In this document: in pieces, positions 1 to 9,360 of the stretch | How the letters are laid out: each line of letters begins with the position of its first letter | Numbering within the stretch: the first letter of the stretch is position 1 | Notes under the pieces: model-generated | Databases searched by the model: none | The model's input: the letters and a program-made list of their open reading frames with translations, nothing else | Told to the model about the DNA's origin: nothing | Made by a program: the position numbers and the translations under genes | Assembly (NCBI GenBank): GCA_009785335.1 | Contig: WQWM01000006.1 | Location: 27,811-91,810, forward strand | Source of the DNA: Oscillospiraceae bacterium | Lineage (GTDB): Bacteria > Bacillota > Clostridia > Oscillospirales > Acutalibacteraceae | DNA: 64,000 nucleotides | Direction: 5' to 3'

Positions 1-80
1 CAAAAAAACCTATGCCGCTTCGCGGGGGATTATTATGAGGTTGGAAAAAACCACAGCGAAGCGAGTAAAAAGTTTTTTGC

Positions 81-104
81 GTCACTTTTTTTCAAAAAAG
101 TGAC
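81..104. repeat. Dispersed ACTTTTTT hairpin copy 1
   Basis: gtcacttttttTcaaaaaagtgac. Confidence 0.85.
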
Positions 105-110
105 AAAAAC

Positions 111-800
111 CTAGCCGAACGGGTCTGGTGCCATTTCAACGGCAGGCGCAACTGCATGTTCTTCTTCATGATATTGCGGTTGTGCTGGCACGATATCTTC
201 GACTGTCAGCTCAATGGACGGAAACTCCACGTCATCATCTTGCGGAATTTGCTCCACTAAATCCAGCAGGCGCAAGCGCATGGTGGCCATTTCTTGCCGC
301 GCTTGATTGAACAATTGTTGCTGCACCTGCACTTTCACTTGTGCGTCGGCCACCATGTCATCAGCTTGCACACGTGCGCGCGCTAATGCATTTTCGGCCG
401 CAGCCTTGGCTTGCAGGGTGATGTCGCCCACCTGCTGTTGTGCGGCGGCTTTGGTTTGCTCGGCTTGCGTGCGAGCATTGGCCACGAGAGTATCCGCTTC
501 GGCGCGGGCTTTGTCTGTCATGTCATCGGCCAGTTGCTGGGCAGTGATGAGCGTTTTTTGAATGATTTCGCGCTCGCCTTTCATTTGCGAAAGTGCGTCT
601 GCAAGTTTTTCGGTTTTTTGAAACAGTTCGTCATATGCAGTTTGCAATTGCGATGCCTGCGACTGCAATTGTGCGTTTTCTTCTTGGGTTTTCACAAACG
701 CGGCCACGCTTTCTTGAAAAAATGCGTCTACGTCATCGCTGCGATAAAGCCCTTTGCCCGCCGAGCGGAATTTGTGCGCCTTAATTTGTTCCGGTGTCAT
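111..800 (-). CDS. divIVA: DivIVA domain-containing cell division/polarity protein
   Basis: N-term MTPEQIKAHKFRSAGKGLYRSDDVDAFF followed by long coiled coil; next to sepF/yggS. Confidence 0.85.
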   Translation of the reverse strand: MTPEQIKAHKFRSAGKGLYRSDDVDAFFQESVAAFVKTQEENAQLQSQASQLQTAYDELFQKTEKLADALSQMKGEREIIQKTLITAQQLADDMTDKARAEADTLVANARTQAEQTKAAAQQQVGDITLQAKAAAENALARARVQADDMVADAQVKVQVQQQLFNQARQEMATMRLRLLDLVEQIPQDDDVEFPSIELTVEDIVPAQPQYHEEEHAVAPAVEMAPDPFG

Positions 801-822
801 CTGTCTTTTCCTCCAATTACTT

Positions 823-845
823 GTTACTTTTTTGAAAAAAGTAAC
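823..845. repeat. Dispersed hairpin copy 2
   Basis: gttacttttttgaaaaaagtaac. Confidence 0.85.
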
Positions 846-932
846 ACAAAAAACGTTTACCCGCTTCGCGGTGAATTTTTATCAATACATTAAGAAACTG
901 CCAAGGCCTCCCTGTTGAACATACAGCGGAGA

Positions 933-1496
933 TTACTCCTCATACGCAATGTCTGCGCCCATTTCGTGGTGCGTGTGCTGCGCAGGTTCGTCAAAGAATT
1001 CGCCGTCGGCGTTCACCCCGCGCGGGGTAATCATATACACCCGCCCAGCCACGGCTTTCACTGTGCTCTTGCAAGCGTGTGCTACACCGCCGATGAAATC
1101 CAGCACGCGGCGACCGGTGACGTCATCGCAGCTTTCCAGGTTCAAAATCACAATGCGCTGTGCCACCATTTGATCGGCCACGGCGGCTACGTCATTGAAG
1201 TTTTTCAGAATGCGAAAGGCCACAAAGGGGCTGCTGCCACCGCCGGTGATGCCCGAGCTAAACTCCCGCGTATAGGTTTCTGCGCGCGGGGCGGGTTGCG
1301 GCTGCGCGGCTTGCTGCTGTTGCTGTTGCTGTGTAAACAACTGCGGCTGCGGCTTTTTGTTAAAGCTGATGACATTGTCATATTGCTGCGCAGGCGGCGG
1401 CAAAGTTTCATAGCCATCGTCGCCCTCTAGGTCTTCCAGTTCGTTATAGTCCTCATCGCTCATGCGCCCGCCGCGCACCCAGTCCATTAATCCCAT
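933..1496 (-). CDS. sepF: Cell division protein SepF
   Basis: MGLMDWVRGG... acidic linker, then SepF core (ILNLESCDDVTGRRVLDFIGGVAHA); RBS GGAGGGG upstream of ATG at 1496. Confidence 0.9.
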   Translation of the reverse strand: MGLMDWVRGGRMSDEDYNELEDLEGDDGYETLPPPAQQYDNVISFNKKPQPQLFTQQQQQQQAAQPQPAPRAETYTREFSSGITGGGSSPFVAFRILKNFNDVAAVADQMVAQRIVILNLESCDDVTGRRVLDFIGGVAHACKSTVKAVAGRVYMITPRGVNADGEFFDEPAQHTHHEMGADIAYEE

Positions 1497-1516
1497 GATT
1501 TTCCCCTCCAAACGGT

Positions 1517-2227
1517 TTAATATCGATTGCCAAAAATCGCGCTGCCCACGCGCACCAGTGTGCTGCCGTGCGCCACGGCCAGCTCAAAATCGTCGCTCAT
1601 GCCCATGGACAATATACTCATACTTATATTATCCATTTTTTTGCCCCGCATGTCAACAAAAAGCTGATACATTTGCAAAAAAACTTGCGCAGTTTCGCTT
1701 TTTTTGTCAAAAACCGGGGGAATTGTCATCATTCCCTGCACTTGCAGGCCGGGCAAGGTCGAAATCTCGTGCAATGCTTCGTGTACTTGCTCGGCAAAAA
1801 AGCCATGTTTGTTCGGATCTCGCCCCATGTTTACTTCCACCAGCACAGGCATGTTCTTGTTTTGCTTGACACAAGCCTTGCTGATTTCCCGCGCGATTTT
1901 TAGGCTGTCCACACTTTGAATCATATCCGCGTGCTGCACGGCTTTGCTGACCTTATTGCTTTGCAGATGGCCGATCATATGCATTCCACACGCCCCCCTG
2001 CCCTGCGGACATCCCCCCTTGAGGAGGCTGGCAAGCTGCGGTCGCTTTTCGGCCAGTTCCTGCACACGGTTTTCGCCCAACAACGTGGCACCGTCTGCAA
2101 TGGCTTGCAAGATGCGCGGCACCGGCACGGTTTTGGTCACGGCCATCAGCTGCACGTCTGCGGGGCTGCGCCCAGCTTTCATGCAGGCTTCGACTAGTTG
2201 CGCAGCAACGGCTTGATAATTTGTCAT
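1517..2227 (-). CDS. YggS-family PLP-binding protein (PLP homeostasis)
   Basis: AVTKTVP, GENRVQEL, MIGHLQSNKV, VEVNMG, GMSDDFELAVAHGSTLVRVGSAIFG motifs; ATG at 2227 with AGGAGAAAT RBS. Confidence 0.92.
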   Translation of the reverse strand: MTNYQAVAAQLVEACMKAGRSPADVQLMAVTKTVPVPRILQAIADGATLLGENRVQELAEKRPQLASLLKGGCPQGRGACGMHMIGHLQSNKVSKAVQHADMIQSVDSLKIAREISKACVKQNKNMPVLVEVNMGRDPNKHGFFAEQVHEALHEISTLPGLQVQGMMTIPPVFDKKSETAQVFLQMYQLFVDMRGKKMDNISMSILSMGMSDDFELAVAHGSTLVRVGSAIFGNRY

Positions 2228-2322
2228 GTATTTCTCCTGAATATTAGTGCTTCGCATCCCCTGTCGCTGCGGGACATCCCCCGCGAAGCGGTATAGGTTT
2301 TTTGTGCTGAAATGCAACCCCC

Positions 2323-2380
2323 CACCTGCACGCCTGTCGACGTGCTTTCCTCCCCCGGCGGGGGAGGCCTTGGCAACACC
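2323..2380. repeat. Dispersed CACCTGCACGCC..CGTGCTTTCCTCCCCC..GGGGGAGG..TTGGCAACA element copy a
   Basis: Direct match to 2433-2489 and reverse complement of 45530-45589. Confidence 0.85.
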
Positions 2381-2432
2381 TTCAAATTTTCATAATAGTC
2401 CCCCGCGAAGCGGCTAGGTTTTTTGCATCAAC

Positions 2433-2489
2433 CCCCACCTGCACGCCTACGACGTGCTTTCCTCCCCCAAGGGGGAGGACTTGGCAACA
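2433..2489. repeat. Same dispersed element copy b
   Basis: cccacctgcacgcctacgacgtgctttcctcccccaagggggaggacttggcaaca. Confidence 0.85.
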
Positions 2490-2611
2490 TCTACACATCT
2501 CATAAAAATCCCCCGCGAAGCGCGCCTGCGGCGAGCAAGTCGCTTCGCTGCGTTCTATCAAGGGTTCACCAAATTTTCAACATCCACCGCGAAGCGGCTA
2601 AAGTTTTTTGC

Positions 2612-2635
2612 GCTACTTTTTTTCAAAAAAGTAGC
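2612..2635. repeat. Dispersed hairpin copy 3
   Basis: gctactttttttcaaaaaagtagc. Confidence 0.85.
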
Positions 2636-2640
2636 AAGAA

Positions 2641-4173
2641 TTAATCCGCAAGCCGCCGCGGGTCATCTTCGCCGATGCGCCCGTCAACCAGCACGTAATC
2701 GTAGATGCGCAGACCTGCGCCGCGTTGTTCGCGCCATTGCAGGTTTTCGCCGGTGAGGATAATCGCATCGCCGTCGCGCTGCCATTGCAGGTTTTCGCCG
2801 GTGAAGAGGCTGTCATCAAACAGGGCGCGCGTGTTGCCATTTGCCCATTGTGGTCCGTCAGGAATAATCTGCGCGTGTCGCCATTGAGGCGTGAGGCGCA
2901 GACCATGCCCCAACAAGGTTAATCGCCCATCCTCTTGCGCGATGTGCTGCGCATAACCTTCGATGCGCAAACGATCAGCGTCCACGCGCTGCCATTCGTT
3001 GAGATTGCCCCAGGCGACAATGAGTTCGTCGTCTTGTTGATGCAGCACGTCCACTTGGCGCAGCAGCAGCCTGCCCGCGTGGGAGATATACACCGCGGTG
3101 ACGGTGCGTTCGCGTTCGCCCTCGCCGCGCGGCACAAAACGCAACGCCGACGCGGGAATCGCCAAACCTTGCGCATGCCGCAGCGTAATTTCGGCCTGTG
3201 CGTGCCGCAGGTTGGCTAGCGTGCTATCTTGCTCGGTGGAGGAAAACACCGCCAGAGCTTGGTCACCATCAAAATTTAAGCGTTCAAGCCGCATGCCGAA
3301 CTCCCGTGCGCTTTGCATGGGAAAGGTGATGATGTAAGTGCTACCCAGTTGCAATTGCTGCGCGGTGTGGATATCTAGGACCGCGGCGGCGTACCAGCGA
3401 AAGGCTGTGACCAAGCGGCCAATGCCTTGCAACGGCTCGGGTAATGTTTGCTGCGCTATCTCAAACGCATCGGGTGTCATGTTATGTAAATCGGCAGGCT
3501 GCAGAGCCGCCCACACGTCGCCCTGTGGATAAAACGCGCCCGTTGCAGGTGCTCGCACATAGCTAAACTGCCCTTGTGCCAGCTGTTGCTGCACAGCTTG
3601 CAGCTCAGATTGGGTTTGCGCGATTTGTGCGGCAAAGTTAATCTGCGCGCCAAGTGCGGCATCCAGTGCCGTTGACCGCTGCACAAAAATTTCTTGATGC
3701 ACGGCTAGGTCTGCCAGTTGCCCACGCTCCAACGCACGCATGAAATCGAACATGGTGTCATCCACTTGCCGCCCCAGCTCGTTGACGTTGAGCGCATGCA
3801 AATGCAGCGCGCCGTCGGCATCTTGCAGCCAGCGCAGGCGTTGTTGCAGCGCAGTTTGACGGCTGCGTAATTCTGCTTGCTGGGTGGTTTCGCTCACCGC
3901 GGCGATGTTTTGCCGCAACGCCACGCGTTCACCGGGTTCAACCAGCAATGCTGCCACTCCCGCGCTCGCCGCTGGCAAGGCAATTTCCTCACGAACGAAG
4001 GTCATATCTGCACGAATGGTCACCGGCACACGAGCGAACTCTGCACGCACGGTAACACGCTGTCCACCATGCAAGTCCATAATTTGTCCCATGCCCAACA
4101 GCAGCCAAATCACCACCACCGCCGCCGTTGCCGGCACGATGATGCGAATGGCTAGGCGCAGTTTATCTTTCAA
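2641..4173 (-). CDS. HlyD-like membrane-fusion/periplasmic adaptor protein
   Basis: N-terminal TM helix, biotinyl-lipoyl-like segment, coiled coil; position next to sepF/yggS. Confidence 0.7.
   Translation of the reverse strand: MKDKLRLAIRIIVPATAAVVVIWLLLGMGQIMDLHGGQRVTVRAEFARVPVTIRADMTFVREEIALPAASAGVAALLVEPGERVALRQNIAAVSETTQQAELRSRQTALQQRLRWLQDADGALHLHALNVNELGRQVDDTMFDFMRALERGQLADLAVHQEIFVQRSTALDAALGAQINFAAQIAQTQSELQAVQQQLAQGQFSYVRAPATGAFYPQGDVWAALQPADLHNMTPDAFEIAQQTLPEPLQGIGRLVTAFRWYAAAVLDIHTAQQLQLGSTYIITFPMQSAREFGMRLERLNFDGDQALAVFSSTEQDSTLANLRHAQAEITLRHAQGLAIPASALRFVPRGEGERERTVTAVYISHAGRLLLRQVDVLHQQDDELIVAWGNLNEWQRVDADRLRIEGYAQHIAQEDGRLTLLGHGLRLTPQWRHAQIIPDGPQWANGNTRALFDDSLFTGENLQWQRDGDAIILTGENLQWREQRGAGLRIYDYVLVDGRIGEDDPRRLAD
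2733..2804. repeat. Direct repeat gccattgcaggttttcgccggtga x2 (2733-2756, 2781-2804), period 48 bp, in-frame in HlyD-like CDS
   Basis: Read directly; encodes TGENLQW...TGENLQW. Confidence 0.9.
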
Positions 4174-4187
4174 GCTTGCTCCTTCTC

Positions 4188-4211
4188 GCTACTTTTTTGA
4201 AAAAAAGTAGC
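4188..4211. repeat. Dispersed hairpin copy 4
   Basis: gctacttttttgaaaaaaagtagc. Confidence 0.85.
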
Positions 4212-4288
4212 ACAAAAAACTTTTTCGTCGCTTCGCTGTGTTCTTTTCTAGGTTCTGCGTGTTGGCTTCTCGCTTCGCGGGGGACTAT

Positions 4289-5272
4289 TTATGAATAGCT
4301 AAAATCCCAGTCAAAAGCGAAATCATGAAATTGATAAAGCTCTTCTGTGTTCGGGCTGATCGTAACCACCACGCCACCGGGATAGCTATCGCCGCGACGA
4401 TAACCCGAAACTCGACCAATTTGGAAGATGGTGTTTGCGTAAATCGCCTGACGGGTTGGCGCAACATGAATGTGACCAATGCTCACCAGCCCCACGTTTT
4501 CGTGCAGCAACAGTTCGTCCAACACATTGCCGCGGTCGCTGGGCCACGTGGCCAGACCTAAATCGGTGAAGATAGGCGTGTTGTGGTGCAGGAAAATACT
4601 CGATGGGAAGTGATCAATCTGCAGGTCAAGCCACTGCGCTTGCACAGGCGCAATCACATCGTGCCGACTGAGAGAATCAAGAAAAACAAGCTGGTGAACA
4701 GTTCCGCCTTGTTCGTTGAGTAATGGTAATGTGAAATTCACCGCACCGGGCAAGGCATGCTGCTGGGCGATAATCACGTGCTCACAGTGCGTGACCAAAA
4801 AACCAGCAACATCGTGCACGCTGCCCAGGAAATTATCGTGGTCGTTGTTGCCGGGCACAAATGCCCAAGGCTGGTTGAGGCGCGCGAAGATATCAATCAC
4901 CGCTTGCAACGCAGCACGGCGATCCACCAGCACATAAGCCTGCGCTGCGCGGCCGTTGATTAAATCACCGGTGATGACAACCAGATCTGGCTGCACGCGC
5001 GCGGTGTGATATTCAATGTCACGCAAGGTGCGAGCATCGGGGCCACGGGTGTTCACCAAGTGGGTGTCTGTAAATTGCAACACGGTGAAGGTGCCGTCGT
5101 TACGCAGCTGCATGGGCGCGATGTCGCGATTGATTAGGTCGATATTTTCGCCATAGCCCACGATGCAGTCGCGCTGAAAGGGTTGGAAGAGAATGAGCGC
5201 GCCATAAGCACCGCCGCCCAGCAGGGCAACAGCGAGAACAATGGCGACGATGACGATAATTTTCTTTTTCAT
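4289..5272 (-). CDS. Metallophosphoesterase, membrane-anchored
   Basis: FTDTHLVN, ITGDLINGR, PGNNDHD, SIGHIH motifs after N-terminal TM. Confidence 0.88.
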   Translation of the reverse strand: MKKKIIVIVAIVLAVALLGGGAYGALILFQPFQRDCIVGYGENIDLINRDIAPMQLRNDGTFTVLQFTDTHLVNTRGPDARTLRDIEYHTARVQPDLVVITGDLINGRAAQAYVLVDRRAALQAVIDIFARLNQPWAFVPGNNDHDNFLGSVHDVAGFLVTHCEHVIIAQQHALPGAVNFTLPLLNEQGGTVHQLVFLDSLSRHDVIAPVQAQWLDLQIDHFPSSIFLHHNTPIFTDLGLATWPSDRGNVLDELLLHENVGLVSIGHIHVAPTRQAIYANTIFQIGRVSGYRRGDSYPGGVVVTISPNTEELYQFHDFAFDWDFSYS

Positions 5273-5499
5273 GGGGTTTTCCTCCTTTTGTGCTCCGCAC
5301 CCCACCCCCTGTCACTACGGTGACATCCCCCTCTATCAGAGGGGGACTGGGATTATACGGTGAACGACAGCGAAATCATCGCTCCGCGAGCCTTCCTCAC
5401 CCTCCCCGGGGTCGGGAGCTCCTTCCTGAGGAAGGAGCTTGGGGGCTTGCTTTTTCAACTTGCATAAATAGTCCACCGCGAAGCGGCTAGGTTTTTTTG

Positions 5500-5523
5500 G
5501 TTCTTTTTTTGCAAAAAAAGAAC
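5500..5523. repeat. Dispersed hairpin copy 5
   Basis: gttctttttttgcaaaaaaagaac. Confidence 0.85.
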
Positions 5524-5527
5524 ATAA

Positions 5528-7225
5528 TCATTTCAAGCACCGCTTGTCCTCATCCGCCAAATCAAGCCCAAGCGTGCCGCCGGGGTTCATGATATTCTGC
5601 GGGTCAAAGTGGTTTTTTAGCGCACGAATGACGGCGTATTCATTCTTGCCCAGTTGCCCCTCCAGCCATGGACCAAACATCTTGCCAATGCCGTGGTGAT
5701 GGCTCATGCTGGCCCCGCTGCGCTGAATGGCATCGAGAATGCTGGCGTGGAACTTGCGAAACTCCTCGGCGTCATTTTCAAGGATAATAAAAATCCAGTA
5801 CAAGTTTCCGCCTTGGGGGTATACATGGCTCATGTGGGTCATGCACACGGTGTTGGGGCGGCTTTTGACCACTTCGCGCACTTCGGCATGCACTTTGGCC
5901 ATGTTGCTCCAGTTCACCGAGCACTCCATGGTGTCCATGATTACACCGAAATCTTGCAAGGTATCGCGCAGGTAGGGATCGGTGAAGCGGCCGTGTTCCC
6001 AGCGTTTCACGGGGTAACTGGTCATGGTGAGACCACCATGTGCTTTGGCGATTTTGGCGATTTTCTTCGCTGCGTTTTTGCTGAAACCGCGCTCGCCATC
6101 TGTGGTGCCCAAGAACAGGCACATTTCGTTGACCTTGAAGCCTTTCATCTTAAACAGGTGCTTGAGCGGGGTGTCCATAATGCCATACATATTGAGCATA
6201 ATGGAGGTTTCCTCGGCGTCGCTCAGACGGAAAACACTGGGCTTGCCTGCCTCGCTTTGCAGGGCTTGGCGGGCGAATTCAATGGCGGTTGGCCAGTCTT
6301 TGAACATATAGCTGAAGCGGCGGGTGTTTTGCGGCATCAGTCGGCTGAACTTGAGCGTGACATGCGTGAGCACGCCGAAGGTGCCCTCATTGCCCATCAT
6401 AATGCGGTCGAGGTCGGGGCCGGTGGCTTTGCGCGGATGGGTGTCTGTGGTGACTGTGCCCTGCGGTGTGGCGTAACTTTGTCCCAGCACGAGGTCCTGG
6501 ATGCAGCCGTAGTAGGTGCTGTTTTGCCCGCTGCCGTGCGTGACCACCCAGCCGCCCACGGCACTATACTCAAAGCTTTGGGGGAAGTGCCCCAAGGTGT
6601 ATCCGCGTGCTTGCAGGATTTCCTCCAGCTTCGGGCCGCTCATGCCGGCTTCAACGGTGATGAGCTGGTCAACTTCGTTAAAGCGCACTTCTTTGTTAAA
6701 GCGCAGGCGCATGTCTAGCGATATGCCGCCGCGCACGCACTCTACGCCGCGGGTAACAGAACTGCCGCCGCCGTAGACATACACGGGGATGCTATGCTCA
6801 CTTGCATACTTGACAATCGCTTCGATTTGCTCTTTCGTGTCGGGGTAGATTACGCAGTCGGGCACGTTTTCCACAATGGCGTTGCGTGCGCGTAAAATGT
6901 CATACATGGTTTTGCCATAGGCGACGCTGAAGCGCGCGTAGTCGTCGGTGCGCACGAACTCAGCGCCCACGATTTCACGCAGGGCAGCGATATGCGTTTC
7001 GTCGAGCTTGATGGGGATATCAAACTTCACTTCTTCTAAGCCCAGCGGCTGTGAGTAGGCGTGAAAATGCGATTCGTCAATACCAAAGCGGCGAATCACA
7101 TCACGAAACATACGCTCACGCGGGGCCTTGATTTGCGCGGGGTCGCCCCATTTGAACACGCTGCGGTAGCTGTTTGCGGGCACTTCGCCAGTGTACCAGT
7201 TGGGTTCGAAGTTTTTGTATGACAT
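5528..7225 (-). CDS. FAD-binding oxidase (alkyl-DHAP synthase/FAD-linked oxidase C-type)
   Basis: VYVYGGGSSVTRGVE PCMH FAD-binding motif, C-terminal SHHHGIGKMFGPWL. Confidence 0.85.
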   Translation of the reverse strand: MSYKNFEPNWYTGEVPANSYRSVFKWGDPAQIKAPRERMFRDVIRRFGIDESHFHAYSQPLGLEEVKFDIPIKLDETHIAALREIVGAEFVRTDDYARFSVAYGKTMYDILRARNAIVENVPDCVIYPDTKEQIEAIVKYASEHSIPVYVYGGGSSVTRGVECVRGGISLDMRLRFNKEVRFNEVDQLITVEAGMSGPKLEEILQARGYTLGHFPQSFEYSAVGGWVVTHGSGQNSTYYGCIQDLVLGQSYATPQGTVTTDTHPRKATGPDLDRIMMGNEGTFGVLTHVTLKFSRLMPQNTRRFSYMFKDWPTAIEFARQALQSEAGKPSVFRLSDAEETSIMLNMYGIMDTPLKHLFKMKGFKVNEMCLFLGTTDGERGFSKNAAKKIAKIAKAHGGLTMTSYPVKRWEHGRFTDPYLRDTLQDFGVIMDTMECSVNWSNMAKVHAEVREVVKSRPNTVCMTHMSHVYPQGGNLYWIFIILENDAEEFRKFHASILDAIQRSGASMSHHHGIGKMFGPWLEGQLGKNEYAVIRALKNHFDPQNIMNPGGTLGLDLADEDKRCLK

Positions 7226-7391
7226 GTTGTTTTCCTCCTAGTGAGTATGATGTTTCGCTTTTATGGTACGGCGGGGCAAAGCCTCGCCCTACAGGGACAC
7301 GGCCAAAGGCCGAATAGATATCGTTACCGAGCGTCTTTGGCGCAATTTCTTGTAGGGCGTGCCTTTGGCGCGCCGCTGATAAAACATCAAG

Positions 7392-7745
7392 CTAAAACGG
7401 CCAATCACAAGTTGCAATCACATTACCGTCACAAATAGGCGCAAGCGAGGTTATCACATCGCCGCATGTTAGCGGGCTAGTTACAGTCACCCCTGCAAGC
7501 AGGCGCATCACATCCATCATGGCGGCTTTGGGGATTTCGCCCTGTGTTCTTACGGGTAGTAATGGACATGCGGGGTCATTCGTGCGCACGGTTGTGCATA
7601 GCGTTCTCATTGGGTTAGTGAGTTCCGCGCGCGCAAATTCTTCGCCGCGTGCACAAGTGTGGCCTGTGACGGTGAGCTTGCCGTCAACCAGTTGAGCTTG
7701 CAAGGCGCAACCGATTGGGCAGGTGATGCAAATGAGGTTGGTCAT
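7392..7745 (-). CDS. DUF1667 domain-containing protein
   Basis: MTNLICITCPIGCALQ...CARGEEFARAELTNPMRTLCTTV, typical DUF1667; start reset to 7745. Confidence 0.85.
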   Translation of the reverse strand: MTNLICITCPIGCALQAQLVDGKLTVTGHTCARGEEFARAELTNPMRTLCTTVRTNDPACPLLPVRTQGEIPKAAMMDVMRLLAGVTVTSPLTCGDVITSLAPICDGNVIATCDWPF

Positions 7746-7759
7746 AATTTTTATCCACC

Positions 7760-7856
7760 TGTAGGGGCGGATGCAAATCCGCCCGTGTTGAACAAACAAC
7801 ACATTTATAAGTTTGGATGTTTTTATGCTTCGGGCGGATTCGCATCCGCCCCTACA
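7760..7856. repeat. Paired TGTAGGGGCGG...CCGCCCCTACA element
   Basis: tgtaggggcggatgcaaatccgcccg (7760-7785) and cgggcggattcgcatccgcccctaca (7831-7856). Confidence 0.9.
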
Positions 7857-7900
7857 TGCTGACAATACATGTTGACATTTGAAGATACGCCCTACAGTGC

Positions 7901-9139
7901 CTACAAAATTTCCACCATGATTTCTTGACCCTCTTGCAGTGCAACCTGTGATAGATCAAGGGCAATGCGTTCCATTTCAGGCGGGCGCAGGGTAAGATAG
8001 GTCTTCTTGGCGAGCACGGTGTCGCCCAGCCGCACCACCACGCGTGACTTGCCTAGCTCTTCGCGCACACGAAAATATAGAGGAAACTTGCCCGCAGGCA
8101 GCGTGATTTTCTGCGGCGTGGCATACATCATCCCCTGCCCTGCGATAATTTTTGCATGCTGGCGGGGTTGTTCTGTGTATTGTGCAGCAGCTGTGCCGAC
8201 AATTTCGCCTGACTCGCTCACGTAATCCACCAGGTCGTTCACGTGCGCGGCGTTGCCGCAGCAAAACAACCCAGGGGCTACCATGCCATGCTGATCGCAC
8301 ACAGGACCACGCGTCACTGGGTCAATCGACACGCGCAAGGTTTCGAGTAATTCGTTTTCGGGTATCAGCCCGACAGACAAAATCAGCGCATCACAGTCGA
8401 TGCGTTCTTCGGTGCCAGCGATAGGCTGCATATGTTCGTCCACGCTGGCGATTTCCACAGCTTCAAGCCGTGGATAGCCAAAACAGCGTGTGACCGTTTT
8501 GCGCAAGTGCAGCGGGATGTTGAAATCGTGCAGACATTGTGCCACGTTGCGCGGCAGGCCGCTTGGCATGGCGCGAGCTTCATAGACCCCCAGCACCTGC
8601 GCGCCTTCAAGCGTCAGCCGCCGTGCCATAATCATGCCGATGTCGCCCGAACCGAGAATCACGCAGCGGTGCCCAGGCAATTGGCCCAATATGTTGGTGA
8701 AATATTGCGCACTGCCCGCGGTTAGCACCCCTGCTGGCCGCGTGCCATGAATGCCGATTTGCCGTGCGGTGCGCTCGCGGCAGCCGGTGGCAAACACCAC
8801 CGCTTTCGCAAATGCTTGCCGCATGCCCTGCGCCGTGACCAAATTGATTTTCCAGCCAAGGGGGTGCGGCTTGATTTTGTCTACGAATGTCTGCGTTAAT
8901 GTTTGTATGGGATATTCACGCAGTTCATTAAGAAAGCGCTGGGCGTATTCTGGCCCTGCCAGTTTTTCGCCAAAACGCACCACGCCAAAACCATCGTGCA
9001 CGCACTGCTTAAGAATACCACCCAGCCGCGCCTCGCGCTCAATCAGCAACACATCCGCACCCTGCTTGGACGCAGCTATCGCAGCGGCAAGCCCTGCTGG
9101 GCCGCCGCCAATGACTGCTACGTTGGTTTGGATGGACAT
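7901..9139 (-). CDS. NAD(P)/FAD-dependent oxidoreductase
   Basis: VAVIGGGPAGLAAAIAASKQGADVLLIERE; CVILGSGDIGMIMARRL second Rossmann motif. Confidence 0.88.
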   Translation of the reverse strand: MSIQTNVAVIGGGPAGLAAAIAASKQGADVLLIEREARLGGILKQCVHDGFGVVRFGEKLAGPEYAQRFLNELREYPIQTLTQTFVDKIKPHPLGWKINLVTAQGMRQAFAKAVVFATGCRERTARQIGIHGTRPAGVLTAGSAQYFTNILGQLPGHRCVILGSGDIGMIMARRLTLEGAQVLGVYEARAMPSGLPRNVAQCLHDFNIPLHLRKTVTRCFGYPRLEAVEIASVDEHMQPIAGTEERIDCDALILSVGLIPENELLETLRVSIDPVTRGPVCDQHGMVAPGLFCCGNAAHVNDLVDYVSESGEIVGTAAAQYTEQPRQHAKIIAGQGMMYATPQKITLPAGKFPLYFRVREELGKSRVVVRLGDTVLAKKTYLTLRPPEMERIALDLSQVALQEGQEIMVEIL

Positions 9140-9158
9140 GTTCAGGGCTCCTCTTTAT

Positions 9159-9182
9159 GCCACTTTTTTGAAAAAAAGTGGC
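9159..9182. repeat. Dispersed hairpin copy 6
   Basis: gccacttttttgaaaaaaagtggc. Confidence 0.85.
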
Positions 9183-9310
9183 GCAAAAAACTTTAGTCGC
9201 GCTGCGCGCGGGGGGATTTTTTATGGGCGTATGATAGGACACAGCGAAGCGAGATGAAAATTTATGGGGCTAGGATAGAACACAGCGAAGCGACCTAAAT
9301 GTTCTTTTGG

Positions 9311-9336
9311 GTACCTTTTCTTTCAAGAAAAGGTAC
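9311..9336. repeat. Dispersed hairpin copy 7
   Basis: gtaccttttctttcaagaaaaggtac. Confidence 0.85.
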
Positions 9337-9360
9337 GAAGTCGCCGGCAGGCAAACGCCA

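Noticed and set aside
5654-6718. 354-aa plus-strand ORF opposite the FAD-linked oxidase
   Set aside because: Antisense to a strongly supported CDS; His/Ala/Gly-rich shadow composition without domain motifs.
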